A stretch of DNA of 64,000 bases. It comes from an uncultured Clostridia bacterium. GTDB taxonomy: Bacteria > Bacillota > Clostridia > Monoglobales > Monoglobaceae. The number at the start of each line of letters is the position of its first letter. Position 1 is the stretch's first letter. The stretch is taken from positions 1 through 64,000 of the forward strand of contig CAKSFQ010000006.1 in NCBI GenBank assembly GCA_934454115.1, given 5' to 3'. A program made the position numbers and the translations under genes. Of the stretch, positions 7,873 to 17,460 are shown one piece after another. Under the pieces are notes generated by a model that was given only the letters and a program-made list of their open reading frames with translations, was not told the DNA's origin and did no database searches.

Positions 7873-8247
7873 ATGGTAACGGCAAGTGTACGCTTTCTGA
7901 CGAATAACCTTGTAGCTGATTTAACTTGTAAAAATACAGATTTGAAATCTAACTTGGAGAGCATTGGTATTCTTACCCCTTTAAGCGTTATGCGATTGGA
8001 TAATGCACGACTGTTGCAAATTGAGCTTACACCGAATGATAACGTCGGAGAGCTTATATGCGGAATTATCAATACCAAAAGCGATACTTTAGGGGATGTG
8101 CAGAGATTTTGCAGACATATTCACTGTATGAATGAGCAGCACAAGGAAACTGTTATAAAAAAACTCGAAAACGGAGATATAAAAACATTGAAGCAAGGCA
8201 TTAAAATATGCGATAAAATTCGTGAAGAAAAAAATATGAGCCGATAA
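7873..8247 (+). CDS. ICE accessory protein of unknown function
   Basis: This 124-aa soluble protein (MVTASVRFLTNNLVADLTCK, SVMRLDNARLLQIELTPND) appears to have an alpha/beta fold with no motif I recognise. It lies between the LPD28-like gene and the giant gene, 16 bp before the latter, and its end is REEKNMSR. An anti-restriction or regulatory role would fit the position but is a guess. Confidence 0.82.
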   Translation: MVTASVRFLTNNLVADLTCKNTDLKSNLESIGILTPLSVMRLDNARLLQIELTPNDNVGELICGIINTKSDTLGDVQRFCRHIHCMNEQHKETVIKKLENGDIKTLKQGIKICDKIREEKNMSR

Positions 8248-8263
8248 ATACGGAGGTGATACA

Positions 8264-11200
8264 ATGGCTTCTGATGTAAAAACCATAACTGCCATATCAC
8301 TTGAAACGCTTGAAAGTCTGTCTGATTATGATAATTGGACAGCTTTTTTAAGTTCGGCAGCTTGGCAATTCAAGTACCCATTTGCAGACCAAATTCTTAT
8401 ATATGCACAGCGACCACACGCAACAGCTTGTGGAACTTTTGAATTTTGGCACGAAAACAAGAATTGGTATCGTTGGATAAGAAAAGGCGTTGAGGGCATT
8501 GCGCTTCTTCGTGAAACAGATAACGGATATAAATTAAAATATGTTTATGATGTATCAGATACACGCAGTATGGACGGAAAAAGATTTTTTCTATGGCAAT
8601 ATGACAGCCGTGTAGAAGCTGCCGTCATTGAAACGCTCGAAAACACTTTTGGCGATTTAACCGATAAGGCTACCCTTGAAGATGCCATAATAAACGCTGC
8701 AAAGATAGCGGTTGAGGACAACAAATCGGATTACTTATCAGAACTGATATATGCAAAAGAAAACAGTTTTTTGGAGGACTTAGACGAATTAAATATTGAT
8801 TATGAGTTCCAACAAATCGCTGAAACATCTGTGGCATTTATGATAATGCAGCGACTTAATCTGAATCCGCAGGAATTTTTTGAACGTGAGGATTTTCATT
8901 ATATTACAGATTTTAATACGCCCGAAACAATAAATATTTTGGGTAATGTTGTGAGCAGTATAGCAGAACAAGCTATCCGAGAAATATCTAAAACCGTTAT
9001 TGCAGAAAAAAGAAAATTAAGAGAACAGACAGATTTTTTTGCAAAAGAAAATAATCCAACTTATAATAAAGACAAACAAGAAGAACTTGATGAAAACACG
9101 GAAAGGAATGATAACAGTGTCAGCACAGATAACCTACACTCAGATAGGAGATTACAAGTACCCGAACTTGACAGCTCCGAAGCACGACAAGCCGATAGGC
9201 AAATACGGCAGACTTCGGAGGACGTATCTGAAAGAGAATCGCCCGTGTCTGTACTCGATGATGTTGATAAAAGGTCAGATTCTTCAACATCTGTCGGAGA
9301 TAGACGAGCAAGCGAAAACGCAGGTACAGGAATTGATAACAGCGATGGCACAGAGCAACGGAGTGAACGAGGAACTGAAAGCGACAGACCCGATGAAGTG
9401 GACTGGACTTATGAACAATCTTCGCCATTCAGCAGAGGAAAACGTGCTTCAAGAGTTGGTGTACAGTTAAGTTTTCTTCTCCCTACCGAAGAAGAACAAA
9501 TAAATAGCCTTGAACAACGAAAAGCAGAGCGAGATAATCGTTCTGCTTTTTCCATTTCACAGGAAGAAACCGATGCTGTTTTGCAGGACGGTAGTGGTTT
9601 TGAACACGGGAAATATCGTATTTACGAGCTTTATACAGGAATAAGCACATTAAAAGAGAGAGCAGACTTTCTGAAAAATGAATACGGTACAGGCGGCAAA
9701 AGCTACACATTTGCAGACGGCACAAATGGATATGTGGGTTCAAACGGGAAAGGTATTCATATTTCAAAATACGGCGATATACTGCACCCCGATATGAATA
9801 TGAATTGGGAATTTGTTGCAAAGCGTATCGGACAGCTTGTGGCTCATGACCGTTACTTATCGCCGGAAGAAAAAGCGTATTATCCCACTTACAGAGAAAA
9901 ACAGGCTGAATACAAAGAGCGCAGCGAGATAGCCGACGAAATGAGTGCAATTTTTCGTGAGTATGACGAAACAAAAAAAGATAGTTCGGCAGCTATAAAC
10001 AGATACGCTTGCATTTGTGCTGTCGGAGAATTTCAAGCCGGAAACACTACATTTTATGCCAGAGAAGCTGAGGGCGAAAGTGTTACCGCTGCTCTTATGG
10101 ACAGCTTTAATACCATACTCAAAAATGAGCCGGAAAAGTATTCAGACCGTATCGGACTTGTTGTCAAAAGAGCTATACCTTACTTGGATATTCCCAAATC
10201 GGAAAAACAGCAAGAGGAATATGATTTATCTGCTGTTATTGAACAGGCAAAACAGATTATTATCCAAGCTCAGTATGTCGTTGATGATGAGCTTATCAAT
10301 TATGCAATCGACCATAAACTGAGGAATGACGGTGTTGTAGCCCCAAACGCTGAACAGATTGCAGAAGCCTATGAGCAAGTATTGATTGATAACGAAAAAG
10401 AAAGCCTTGTTTCTCTTTCTCCCTACGAAAGATACAAATATTTGAAAGAAGAAAATCCCGACAGCGTGATTGTAGTACGACTTGGCGATTTCTATGAGTT
10501 CTATGACAAAGATGCCGATATAATTGCAGAGCTTCGGGATTTGCATATTACAGGCAGAGTTACGGAAAGCGGCGAGCGTGTTTCAATGTGCGGCGTTCCT
10601 GCTCACGCATTAGAACAAAACATTGAAGCCTTGCAAGATAATGGATATTCCGTTGTTGTAAGCAGCGTTGATACAGACACGGGAGAAATTACCACAACTT
10701 ATTATGACAGTAATGCGCAGCAAGGAAAAGAGCCGACTATTAAAGAAATTTTTAACGAATATGCTCCGCTTATTATCAGCAAAGTAATGAGCGACGAAAC
10801 CTATATCAACGCTTGTCTTAACTCAGATGAAGAAAATGCAAGAATTGAGTGCAATGAAGCTGTCAAAAGAGCTGTTATGAGTTTACCGTTTGAAGAAAAC
10901 GCTGCACTTCATAAGCTGTATTATGAATTTCACAAGCGTCTGGAAAACCACGCCTTTGAGGAAACCTATGCGCTTCTGCTTGAAGATGATTTACCTGTTT
11001 TTGACCAAGAAACCGAAATTATAGCCAGTATTCTGTCTGCTATCGGAAGAAACGATATACAAATGGAATTTGACGATAACGGCATAGTCGGTGTTGCTTC
11101 CGATAAAAGAATGGCGGGACGGGAATTTTATCAATTCCTTATCAATGAGGTAATGTTAGATGTTGGCGGACTAAATCTGTTCAAGCTCACAGATAAGAAT

Positions 11201-14200
11201 TTGAACGATTTTAGGGATTTAATGTTTCATCACGGTATGGAAGATGCGTACAACAAGGCTATTAAAATACGCATACCAAAAGAAATCAGAGATATTGGAA
11301 AACCTAAAACAGTTCCTGAAAAAACTCATAGCAATACCCACGAACACAGAAACTATGTAATGCTCCAAAAACTTGCTCCCGAAATACTGAGTATGGAAAG
11401 CAGCTATATTCGTTTTACAGCCGGAAGCGCAATAATGCCCCTTTCTATCGAATATCTTTCGGAAAACCGAATAGCAGTATCGCATTATTATTCGCAGAAT
11501 GGAGATATGATTGCAGACCCCGATATGGAATTTGTGTTTGATAACGAAAATCAGACATTGACAGCAAGAACATTTCAACAGAGCGGCTTTTATCAGACAA
11601 CCGAAACACCAAACGGCATAAATAAGACATTGGAGCGTGAGCTTAATTCTTTTGCAAATCAATGGTTTAGAAATAACGATAGCTACGGATTTGTGAAAGA
11701 AGTGCAAAAAGTTATATGGCAAGACGAGGAAATAGAATTAACCTTTAATAAAGACGGTGATATTACCTCTATTGTCGGCACACAGGAAACCGTTGCTGAT
11801 TATGTTGATACTCACAACTTAGACCTTGTACAGCTTTCGGAAGATACATATGGTATTCTTACTCCCGAAGAAGAACACCACGAAGAAATCCACGAAGCTG
11901 AAGCTGACGGGAAGCGTAATTTTCATATTGTAAACGACAACATCGGACACGGCACAAAAGAAGAAAAATACGAAGCGAATGTTGCGGCTATCAGAACACT
12001 AAAACAGATTGAAAGTGAAAACAGGTTAGCAACACCCGAAGAACAGGAAATCCTATCCGGCTATGTTGGTTGGGGCGGTTTAGATTCTTGTTTTGAAGAA
12101 GATAACAAGCATTACGAAGAACTGAAAGAGCTTTTGACCGAAGAAGAATATACATCTGCAAAAGCAAGCGTACTGACAGCGTTTTATACACCGCCTGTCA
12201 TAATGCGTTCAATGTATAAGGCTTTGGGGAATATGGGATTCAAGACAGGCAATATTTTAGACCCCTCTTGCGGTACGGGACACTTTATGGGTACTCTCCC
12301 CGACAGTATGCAGGAAAGTAAAATGTACGGCGTTGAGCTTGACAGTATAAGCGGTAGAATCGCACAACAGCTCTATCAAAAAAACAATATTGAAATAAGG
12401 GGTTATGAGGACAGCGCACTTCCTAACAGTTATTTTGATGTTGCAATCGGTAATGTTCCTTTTGGCGGTTACAAGGTGTATGACAACGAGTATAACAAAC
12501 TCGGTTTCTTTATTCACGATTACTTTATCGCAAAGTCGATTGACAAGGTGCGTTCCGGCGGTGTTATTGCCTTTATAACTTCCAACGGCATAGGCGGCGG
12601 GACAATGGATAAATCCGACGACCGTGTGCGAAGATACATAGCCGAACGCTGCGACCTTATCGGAGCTATACGTTTACCTATAAACGCTTTTTCTGACAAT
12701 GCGGGAACAAAAACAAATACCGACATTATGTTTCTTCAAAAATTAGATACAATACGAAATCTTGAAGAAGATGCTCCCGATTGGATTGATACAGATGTGT
12801 ATTACGAAGATGACTACACGGACAGCGAGGGAAAAACATCACACAATGTTTTGACTATCAACAAATATTTCACGCAACACCCCGAAATGGTACTTGGCGC
12901 TCTTGAGGTTATCTCAGGTCCATACGGTCCGCAGCTTGTATGTCAACCCAACAATGACACAACCCTTGCAGAACAGCTTGGGCGAGCTGTCGAAAATCTT
13001 GAAGCAGAGATACCCGAATACGATATTGAAAGCAGTTCAGATTATGAGGTTACATCTATCCCTGCCGACCCCGATGTTAAAAATTTCAGTTATACATTAG
13101 TGGACGGTGAGATTTATTTTCGTGAAAATGGGTTAATGTACAAGATTGAGGTAAATAAAACAGCGCAAAGTCGTATTAAAGGCTTGATTGAGCTTCGGGA
13201 TTGCACACATAAGCTGATAGACTTGCAGCTACACGATGCAACATCTGAGGAAATCACAACACAGCAAGTTGAGCTTAACAGGCTATATGACGAGTATGTG
13301 CAAAAATATGACCGTATCAATTCACGAGGAAACGAAATGGCTTTTTCTGATGATGGTAGCTATTATCTTCTCTGTTCATTGGAAGTGCTTGACAACAAGG
13401 GGAATTTTGAGCGTAAAGCCGATATGTTCACCAAAAGAACAATTAAGAATTATACCCCCGTGCAATCGGTGGAAACGGCAGTTGAAGCATTAGAGGTTTC
13501 TATTTCTGAGAGAGCTTGCGTTGATATGGGATTTATGTCGAGCTTATCCGGCAAGAGCTTTGAGGAGCTTGAAGAAGATTTGCAGGGCGTTATTTTCCGT
13601 GATGTTAAATGTCATACGAATGTAGAAAAATTTGTTGGCGATGAAGAAATGCTGCACAAATATCCTTTTGTTACAGCAGACGAATACCTTTCGGGCGATG
13701 TTAGGTTAAAGCTAAAAATGGCTGAAGCTATGCGTGAAGCACAACCCGACCATAAGAAGTATTTGCTTGACGCTAACATTGCCGCTTTGAAAGAAGTACA
13801 GCCCAAAGACCTTGAAGCAAGCGAGATTTTCGTTCGTTTGGGAACGCATTGGATACCGACAGACGTTTACAGGCAGTTTATATTTGAGCTTCTTGAAACA
13901 CCCGAACAATACCAAGATGAAATCAATGTTTTTTACTCCGATATGACAGGTGATTGGAATGTAACGGGAAAAAGCGCCGACAGAAGCGACAATGTAAAGG
14001 CAAATGTTACCTACGGAACAAGCCGAGTAAATGCGTATTGGTTAATTCAAGATTGTCTGAGGTTAAAGAACAGCAAGGTTTACGATAAAATGTCGGACGG
14101 AAGTTCGATTATAAATCACACCGAAACAGCCGCAGCACAGGAACGGCAGGAACTTATTCGAGAAGCCTTTAAGGATTGGATATGGAAAGATCCCGACAGA

Positions 14201-16795
14201 CGAGAAATGCTGACGAAGTTCTACAATGAAACAATGAACAATATCCGACCAAGAGAATATGACGGCAGCCATATTAAGTTTGTCGGTATGAATCCCGAAA
14301 TCAATCTGTTACCACATCAGCGTGATGCGGTTGCAAGAGGTATTTACGGTGGGAATACTCTTTTAGCTCATTGTGTAGGCGCAGGAAAAACCTACGAGAT
14401 GACCGCCATTGCTATGGAAGCAAAAAGACTTGGCTTATGTCAAAAGAGTATGTTTGTAGTTCCCAATGCCCTTGTAGGACAATGGGCAGCGGAAATTTAC
14501 TCATTATATCCGGCAGCAAACATCTTAGTTGCAACAAAAAAGGATTTTGAAGCTAAAAACCGCAAAAAGTTCTGTGCAAGAATAGCAACGGGCAATTATG
14601 ACGCTGTAATAATCGGACATAGCCAATTAGTGAAAATCCCTATCTCCTATGAGCGACAAGTAGCATTACTGCAACACGAAATACAGCAAATATCTGACGG
14701 CATTAAAAGAATTAAGTTTGAGAAAAACGAGAGCTTTTCTGTCAAACAGCTTGAAAAGACTAAGAAAAATCTTTTGGATAAGCTGAAAAGACTGACCGAA
14801 GCTCCCAAAAAGGATAATGTTGTTTCCTTTGAACAGCTTGGTGTAGATAAGCTGTTTATTGACGAATCAGACGAGTTCAAAAACCTCTATCTTTATTCCA
14901 AAATGACAGATGTTGCCGGAATAACGCAAGCTGTGGCGCAGAAAGCAACCGACCTTTATATGAAATGCAGATACATTGATGAGCTGACAGATTACAAAGG
15001 AAATGTACACGCAACAGGAACGCCTATCTCAAATTCAATGGTTGAGCTTTATACCATACAGCGATACTTGCAGTACAAAGAGCTTGAAAAGCGTGGGCTT
15101 GTTCATTTTGATGCGTGGGCGGCACAGTTCGGAGAAACGGTAACAGCTATGGAACTTGCCCCCGAAGGAACGGGGTATCGTATGAAAACAAGGTTTGCAA
15201 AGTTCAACAACATACCCGAACTGATGGCAATGTTCAAAGAGGTTGCGGATATAAAAACAAGCGATATGCTCAATCTTCCCGTTCCTGATAAGGAACTTGT
15301 TAATGTTAAGGTTGAAGCAAGTGAAGTTCAAAAAGAGTATGTTGCCGACTTAGCTAATCGTGCTGAAGATGTGCGGGATAGAAAAGTAAAGCCGTATGAA
15401 GATAATATGCTGAAAATTACAAATGACGGTAGAAAACTTGCGCTCGACCAACGACTTGTAAATCCGCTTTATTCCGATGAGGAAATCAGCAAAGTAAATA
15501 CAGCCTTAATGAACATCTATAACATTTGGAAAGATACGTCTGCCGACCGACTTACACAGCTTGTTTTCTGTGATTTGTCTACTCCTACGCAAGACCGCTC
15601 ATTCAATGTCTATGACGATATTCGTAATAAGTTGGTGGACTTAGGTGTGCCGAGAGAAGAAATTGCATTTATTCACGAAGCGAACACAGAAACAAAAAGA
15701 ACTGAACTGTTTGCTTCTGTAAAAAGCGGTGACGTTCGTGTGCTTATCGGCTCTACGAAGAAAATGGGAGCAGGAATGAATGTGCAGGACAGACTGATTG
15801 CTTTGCACAATCTCGATTGCCCGTGGCGACCACGAGATATGGAACAGCGTATGGGACGAATTGTGCGGCGAGGTAATATGAATAAAAAGGTTTATTTATA
15901 TCAGTATGTTACCGAAGATACATTTGACAGCTACAATTATCAGATACTTGAGAACAAGCAACGTTTTATTTCTCAGATTATGACAAGCAAATCCCCTGCC
16001 CGTTCTGCTGATGACATTGACAACGATACCTTGACCTATGCGGAAGTAAAAGCCCTTGCAACAGGAAATCCTTTAATAAAGGAAAAAATGGAGCTTGAAA
16101 CCGTTGTGCAGAAATTAAAGATTAGTCGTAACAATTATGAAAATCAGCATTACCGCCTCGAAGATGCTATTTTGAAGTTTATCCCGTCGAAGATAGCAAC
16201 AGCAAAAGGTAAAATCTCCGTGTATCAAAAAGACCTTGCTTTCATTACCGAATACAAAGAGCGAAATCCGTTATCTGAAAAGAGAAATTTTTACGGTATG
16301 ACAATTCAAGATGTAAAATACGCAGAAAAAGCAGATGCCGGAAAAGCATTGCTTGAAGCTCTTGAAAAACACCGTTCACTTTACGAAATATATATCGGAG
16401 AATATATGGGATTTTCTTTGTATGCAAAAAGTTCGCCTTATCTCTTGACGGAACACAAGCTGATTATCAGAAAAAACACATCGTATGAGATTGTTTTAGG
16501 TGATGATATTTACGGCAATTTTCAGAGAATTGACAACGCATTATCGGGCATTGAGGGCAAAATAACTCAATGGGAAACTAACCTTAGAGATAACGAAAAG
16601 GCGCTTGAGCAATCCAAAATTGAGTTCGGAAAGCCGTTTGACCGTGAGGAAGAATATCAAGCTCATACCGCACGATTGGCAGAGTTAAATGCACTTTTAA
16701 CAGTTAAAAAAGAAAAGCCTATTATTGATACTACAATTTCCGAAGAAGATGTATCAGAACAAGAAAAAAAGAAAAGTAAAGACTATGAAAGGTAA
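8264..16795 (+). CDS. Giant LtrC/DarB-like DNA methylase-helicase
   Basis: This 2843-aa protein starts at ATG 8264 behind GGAGGTG. Visible parts are:
- an LtrC-like N-terminal domain (about 20-100, WQFKYPFADQILIYAQRPHA);
- a disordered D/R/S-rich linker (about 270-405), overprinted by tnpV;
- a MutS-domain-I-like segment (about 720-810, VIVVRLGDFYEFYDKDAD, MCGVPAHALEQNI);
- an N6-adenine methylase with motif I DPSCGTGHF at 1333 and NVPF at 1397;
- an SF2/SNF2 helicase with Walker A GAGKT at 2039-2043, DESD at 2200 and QRMGRIVRRG at 2528;
- a coiled-coil end.
Similar proteins (phage P1 DarB, ICE LtrC-like) protect incoming DNA from restriction. The tail KKKSKDYER is basic, with no gene directly after it. 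Confidence 0.93.
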   Translation: MASDVKTITAISLETLESLSDYDNWTAFLSSAAWQFKYPFADQILIYAQRPHATACGTFEFWHENKNWYRWIRKGVEGIALLRETDNGYKLKYVYDVSDTRSMDGKRFFLWQYDSRVEAAVIETLENTFGDLTDKATLEDAIINAAKIAVEDNKSDYLSELIYAKENSFLEDLDELNIDYEFQQIAETSVAFMIMQRLNLNPQEFFEREDFHYITDFNTPETINILGNVVSSIAEQAIREISKTVIAEKRKLREQTDFFAKENNPTYNKDKQEELDENTERNDNSVSTDNLHSDRRLQVPELDSSEARQADRQIRQTSEDVSERESPVSVLDDVDKRSDSSTSVGDRRASENAGTGIDNSDGTEQRSERGTESDRPDEVDWTYEQSSPFSRGKRASRVGVQLSFLLPTEEEQINSLEQRKAERDNRSAFSISQEETDAVLQDGSGFEHGKYRIYELYTGISTLKERADFLKNEYGTGGKSYTFADGTNGYVGSNGKGIHISKYGDILHPDMNMNWEFVAKRIGQLVAHDRYLSPEEKAYYPTYREKQAEYKERSEIADEMSAIFREYDETKKDSSAAINRYACICAVGEFQAGNTTFYAREAEGESVTAALMDSFNTILKNEPEKYSDRIGLVVKRAIPYLDIPKSEKQQEEYDLSAVIEQAKQIIIQAQYVVDDELINYAIDHKLRNDGVVAPNAEQIAEAYEQVLIDNEKESLVSLSPYERYKYLKEENPDSVIVVRLGDFYEFYDKDADIIAELRDLHITGRVTESGERVSMCGVPAHALEQNIEALQDNGYSVVVSSVDTDTGEITTTYYDSNAQQGKEPTIKEIFNEYAPLIISKVMSDETYINACLNSDEENARIECNEAVKRAVMSLPFEENAALHKLYYEFHKRLENHAFEETYALLLEDDLPVFDQETEIIASILSAIGRNDIQMEFDDNGIVGVASDKRMAGREFYQFLINEVMLDVGGLNLFKLTDKNLNDFRDLMFHHGMEDAYNKAIKIRIPKEIRDIGKPKTVPEKTHSNTHEHRNYVMLQKLAPEILSMESSYIRFTAGSAIMPLSIEYLSENRIAVSHYYSQNGDMIADPDMEFVFDNENQTLTARTFQQSGFYQTTETPNGINKTLERELNSFANQWFRNNDSYGFVKEVQKVIWQDEEIELTFNKDGDITSIVGTQETVADYVDTHNLDLVQLSEDTYGILTPEEEHHEEIHEAEADGKRNFHIVNDNIGHGTKEEKYEANVAAIRTLKQIESENRLATPEEQEILSGYVGWGGLDSCFEEDNKHYEELKELLTEEEYTSAKASVLTAFYTPPVIMRSMYKALGNMGFKTGNILDPSCGTGHFMGTLPDSMQESKMYGVELDSISGRIAQQLYQKNNIEIRGYEDSALPNSYFDVAIGNVPFGGYKVYDNEYNKLGFFIHDYFIAKSIDKVRSGGVIAFITSNGIGGGTMDKSDDRVRRYIAERCDLIGAIRLPINAFSDNAGTKTNTDIMFLQKLDTIRNLEEDAPDWIDTDVYYEDDYTDSEGKTSHNVLTINKYFTQHPEMVLGALEVISGPYGPQLVCQPNNDTTLAEQLGRAVENLEAEIPEYDIESSSDYEVTSIPADPDVKNFSYTLVDGEIYFRENGLMYKIEVNKTAQSRIKGLIELRDCTHKLIDLQLHDATSEEITTQQVELNRLYDEYVQKYDRINSRGNEMAFSDDGSYYLLCSLEVLDNKGNFERKADMFTKRTIKNYTPVQSVETAVEALEVSISERACVDMGFMSSLSGKSFEELEEDLQGVIFRDVKCHTNVEKFVGDEEMLHKYPFVTADEYLSGDVRLKLKMAEAMREAQPDHKKYLLDANIAALKEVQPKDLEASEIFVRLGTHWIPTDVYRQFIFELLETPEQYQDEINVFYSDMTGDWNVTGKSADRSDNVKANVTYGTSRVNAYWLIQDCLRLKNSKVYDKMSDGSSIINHTETAAAQERQELIREAFKDWIWKDPDRREMLTKFYNETMNNIRPREYDGSHIKFVGMNPEINLLPHQRDAVARGIYGGNTLLAHCVGAGKTYEMTAIAMEAKRLGLCQKSMFVVPNALVGQWAAEIYSLYPAANILVATKKDFEAKNRKKFCARIATGNYDAVIIGHSQLVKIPISYERQVALLQHEIQQISDGIKRIKFEKNESFSVKQLEKTKKNLLDKLKRLTEAPKKDNVVSFEQLGVDKLFIDESDEFKNLYLYSKMTDVAGITQAVAQKATDLYMKCRYIDELTDYKGNVHATGTPISNSMVELYTIQRYLQYKELEKRGLVHFDAWAAQFGETVTAMELAPEGTGYRMKTRFAKFNNIPELMAMFKEVADIKTSDMLNLPVPDKELVNVKVEASEVQKEYVADLANRAEDVRDRKVKPYEDNMLKITNDGRKLALDQRLVNPLYSDEEISKVNTALMNIYNIWKDTSADRLTQLVFCDLSTPTQDRSFNVYDDIRNKLVDLGVPREEIAFIHEANTETKRTELFASVKSGDVRVLIGSTKKMGAGMNVQDRLIALHNLDCPWRPRDMEQRMGRIVRRGNMNKKVYLYQYVTEDTFDSYNYQILENKQRFISQIMTSKSPARSADDIDNDTLTYAEVKALATGNPLIKEKMELETVVQKLKISRNNYENQHYRLEDAILKFIPSKIATAKGKISVYQKDLAFITEYKERNPLSEKRNFYGMTIQDVKYAEKADAGKALLEALEKHRSLYEIYIGEYMGFSLYAKSSPYLLTEHKLIIRKNTSYEIVLGDDIYGNFQRIDNALSGIEGKITQWETNLRDNEKALEQSKIEFGKPFDREEEYQAHTARLAELNALLTVKKEKPIIDTTISEEDVSEQEKKKSKDYER
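9117..9470 (+). CDS. tnpV: TnpV-like protein nested in the giant gene
   Basis: A 117-aa frame lies wholly inside the giant methylase-helicase gene in another frame. It starts at GTG 9117 with AAAGGA nine bases upstream and ends at TAA 9470. Its sequence (SAQITYTQIGDYKYPNLTAP, KYGRLRRTYLKENRPCLYS, HLSEIDEQAKTQVQEL, ENVLQELVYS) reads as the TnpV family of clostridial transposons and ICEs at normal family length. The overlapped giant-protein residues (about 285-402) are low-complexity D/R/S/E-rich linker, as expected of a frame overprinted on a real gene. Function of TnpV is unknown. This identification is from memory of the family. Confidence 0.7.
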   Translation: MSAQITYTQIGDYKYPNLTAPKHDKPIGKYGRLRRTYLKENRPCLYSMMLIKGQILQHLSEIDEQAKTQVQELITAMAQSNGVNEELKATDPMKWTGLMNNLRHSAEENVLQELVYS

Positions 16796-16805
16796 ATATG
16801 AGGTA

Positions 16806-16833
16806 AAGTCTGCTGAAATATGCAGACTTTTTT
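16806..16833 (+). terminator. Intrinsic terminator after the giant gene
   Basis: AAGTCTGC and GCAGACTT form an 8-bp stem with the loop TGAAATAT, followed by TTTT. It ends the long rep-par-accessory operon. Confidence 0.85.
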
Positions 16834-16863
16834 CATTCCCAAAATAAATTTCAAAAAGTTTTC

Positions 16864-16920
16864 AATCGACTTTAGGTTTGGGAGTACAAGTTGATAAAAT
16901 TAAATTGCAAGTATAACTTG
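16864..16920 (+). promoter_or_regulatory. Possible promoter/operator with a shared 16-mer
   Basis: AATCGACTTTAGGTTT at 16864-16879 occurs again at 46691-46706 ahead of the sigma-like gene. Downstream are TTGATA (16891-16896) and TATAAC (16912-16917) at a short 15-bp spacing. A perfect palindrome CAAGT-ATA-ACTTG (16908-16920) lies on the -10. This looks like a repressed or activated promoter for the gene at 16947. Confidence 0.4.
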
Positions 16921-16946
16921 TAAATAAATTTTTGGAGGTGTTTCCA

Positions 16947-17297
16947 ATGAAACAGTACGAAATCAAAGTTTCTTTTGCACATGAAAGAATGGCTTATGTA
17001 GAAGCTGATACTTCAGAAGAAGCTGTCAGAAAAATCGCTGAGAAATTTATCAAAGATTATGAAAACGGTGCTGATATTAGCGATGTTGTTTTTATCTTTA
17101 TTGAATCAACAGAAAAGTTTCCTGATGGCAGCATGAGGTCGGTCAAAACATCACTCAATAAGGCAAATAATTTCAAATGCGATAACATTGAAATTTGTAC
17201 TTGCGAAGCAATCGACACAACTGATATTGGCGATGAAATTCTTGATGATTGTGAGCTGTGCCCACGTAAGAATATCTGCCAATGCTATTCAGAGTAA
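16947..17297 (+). CDS. Small protein with a C-terminal cysteine cluster
   Basis: This 116-aa protein starts at ATG 16947 behind TTTGGAGGTG. Residues 1-60 form an alpha/beta domain (KQYEIKVSFAHERMAYVEAD, EEAVRKIAEKFIKDYENG). The end carries cysteines in IEICTCEAIDT and CELCPRKNICQCYSE, able to hold a metal or Fe-S centre. It stands alone between a terminator and the oriT-like region, with its own candidate promoter. Position next to oriT would fit a relaxosome or regulatory role, but nothing in the sequence proves one. Confidence 0.78.
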   Translation: MKQYEIKVSFAHERMAYVEADTSEEAVRKIAEKFIKDYENGADISDVVFIFIESTEKFPDGSMRSVKTSLNKANNFKCDNIEICTCEAIDTTDIGDEILDDCELCPRKNICQCYSE

Positions 17298-17303
17298 AGT
17301 GCT

Positions 17304-17399
17304 AAGGGGTGCAACAAATGCAGTGCATTTGTTGTAGCAAGCACGGCATTTGTGCTCCCAAATGCCCACTTGTTAGTGGCTTCGCCCCTAATACCCCTT
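17304..17399 (+). other. oriT: Candidate origin of transfer (oriT)
   Basis: Non-coding DNA just upstream of mobC and the relaxase holds stacked inverted repeats. These are AAGGGGT (17304-17310) with ACCCCTT (17393-17399), a perfect 11-bp pair CAACAAATGCA/TGCATTTGTTG (17312-17322, 17324-17334), GGCATTT/AAATGCC (17345-17351, 17360-17366) and CCACT/AGTGG (17366-17370, 17375-17379). Position and dyad structure are typical of oriT. The nick site is not identified, though GCCCCTAATACCCC is the most origin-like stretch. Confidence 0.6.
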
Positions 17400-17460
17400 C
17401 CCATATTCGTAAAAAGAAAAAACGTGATACAGCTTATGAACGATAAGGAGGTGCTTAGAA

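Noticed and set aside
9061..9974. Antisense frames over the linker and early part of the giant gene
   Set aside because: No ribosome sites and no protein-like composition. Only the tnpV frame on the plus strand has family features.
11219..11722. 167-codon minus-strand frame
   Set aside because: Cys/Phe/Tyr-rich shadow of the methylase-helicase gene with no motif or start signal.
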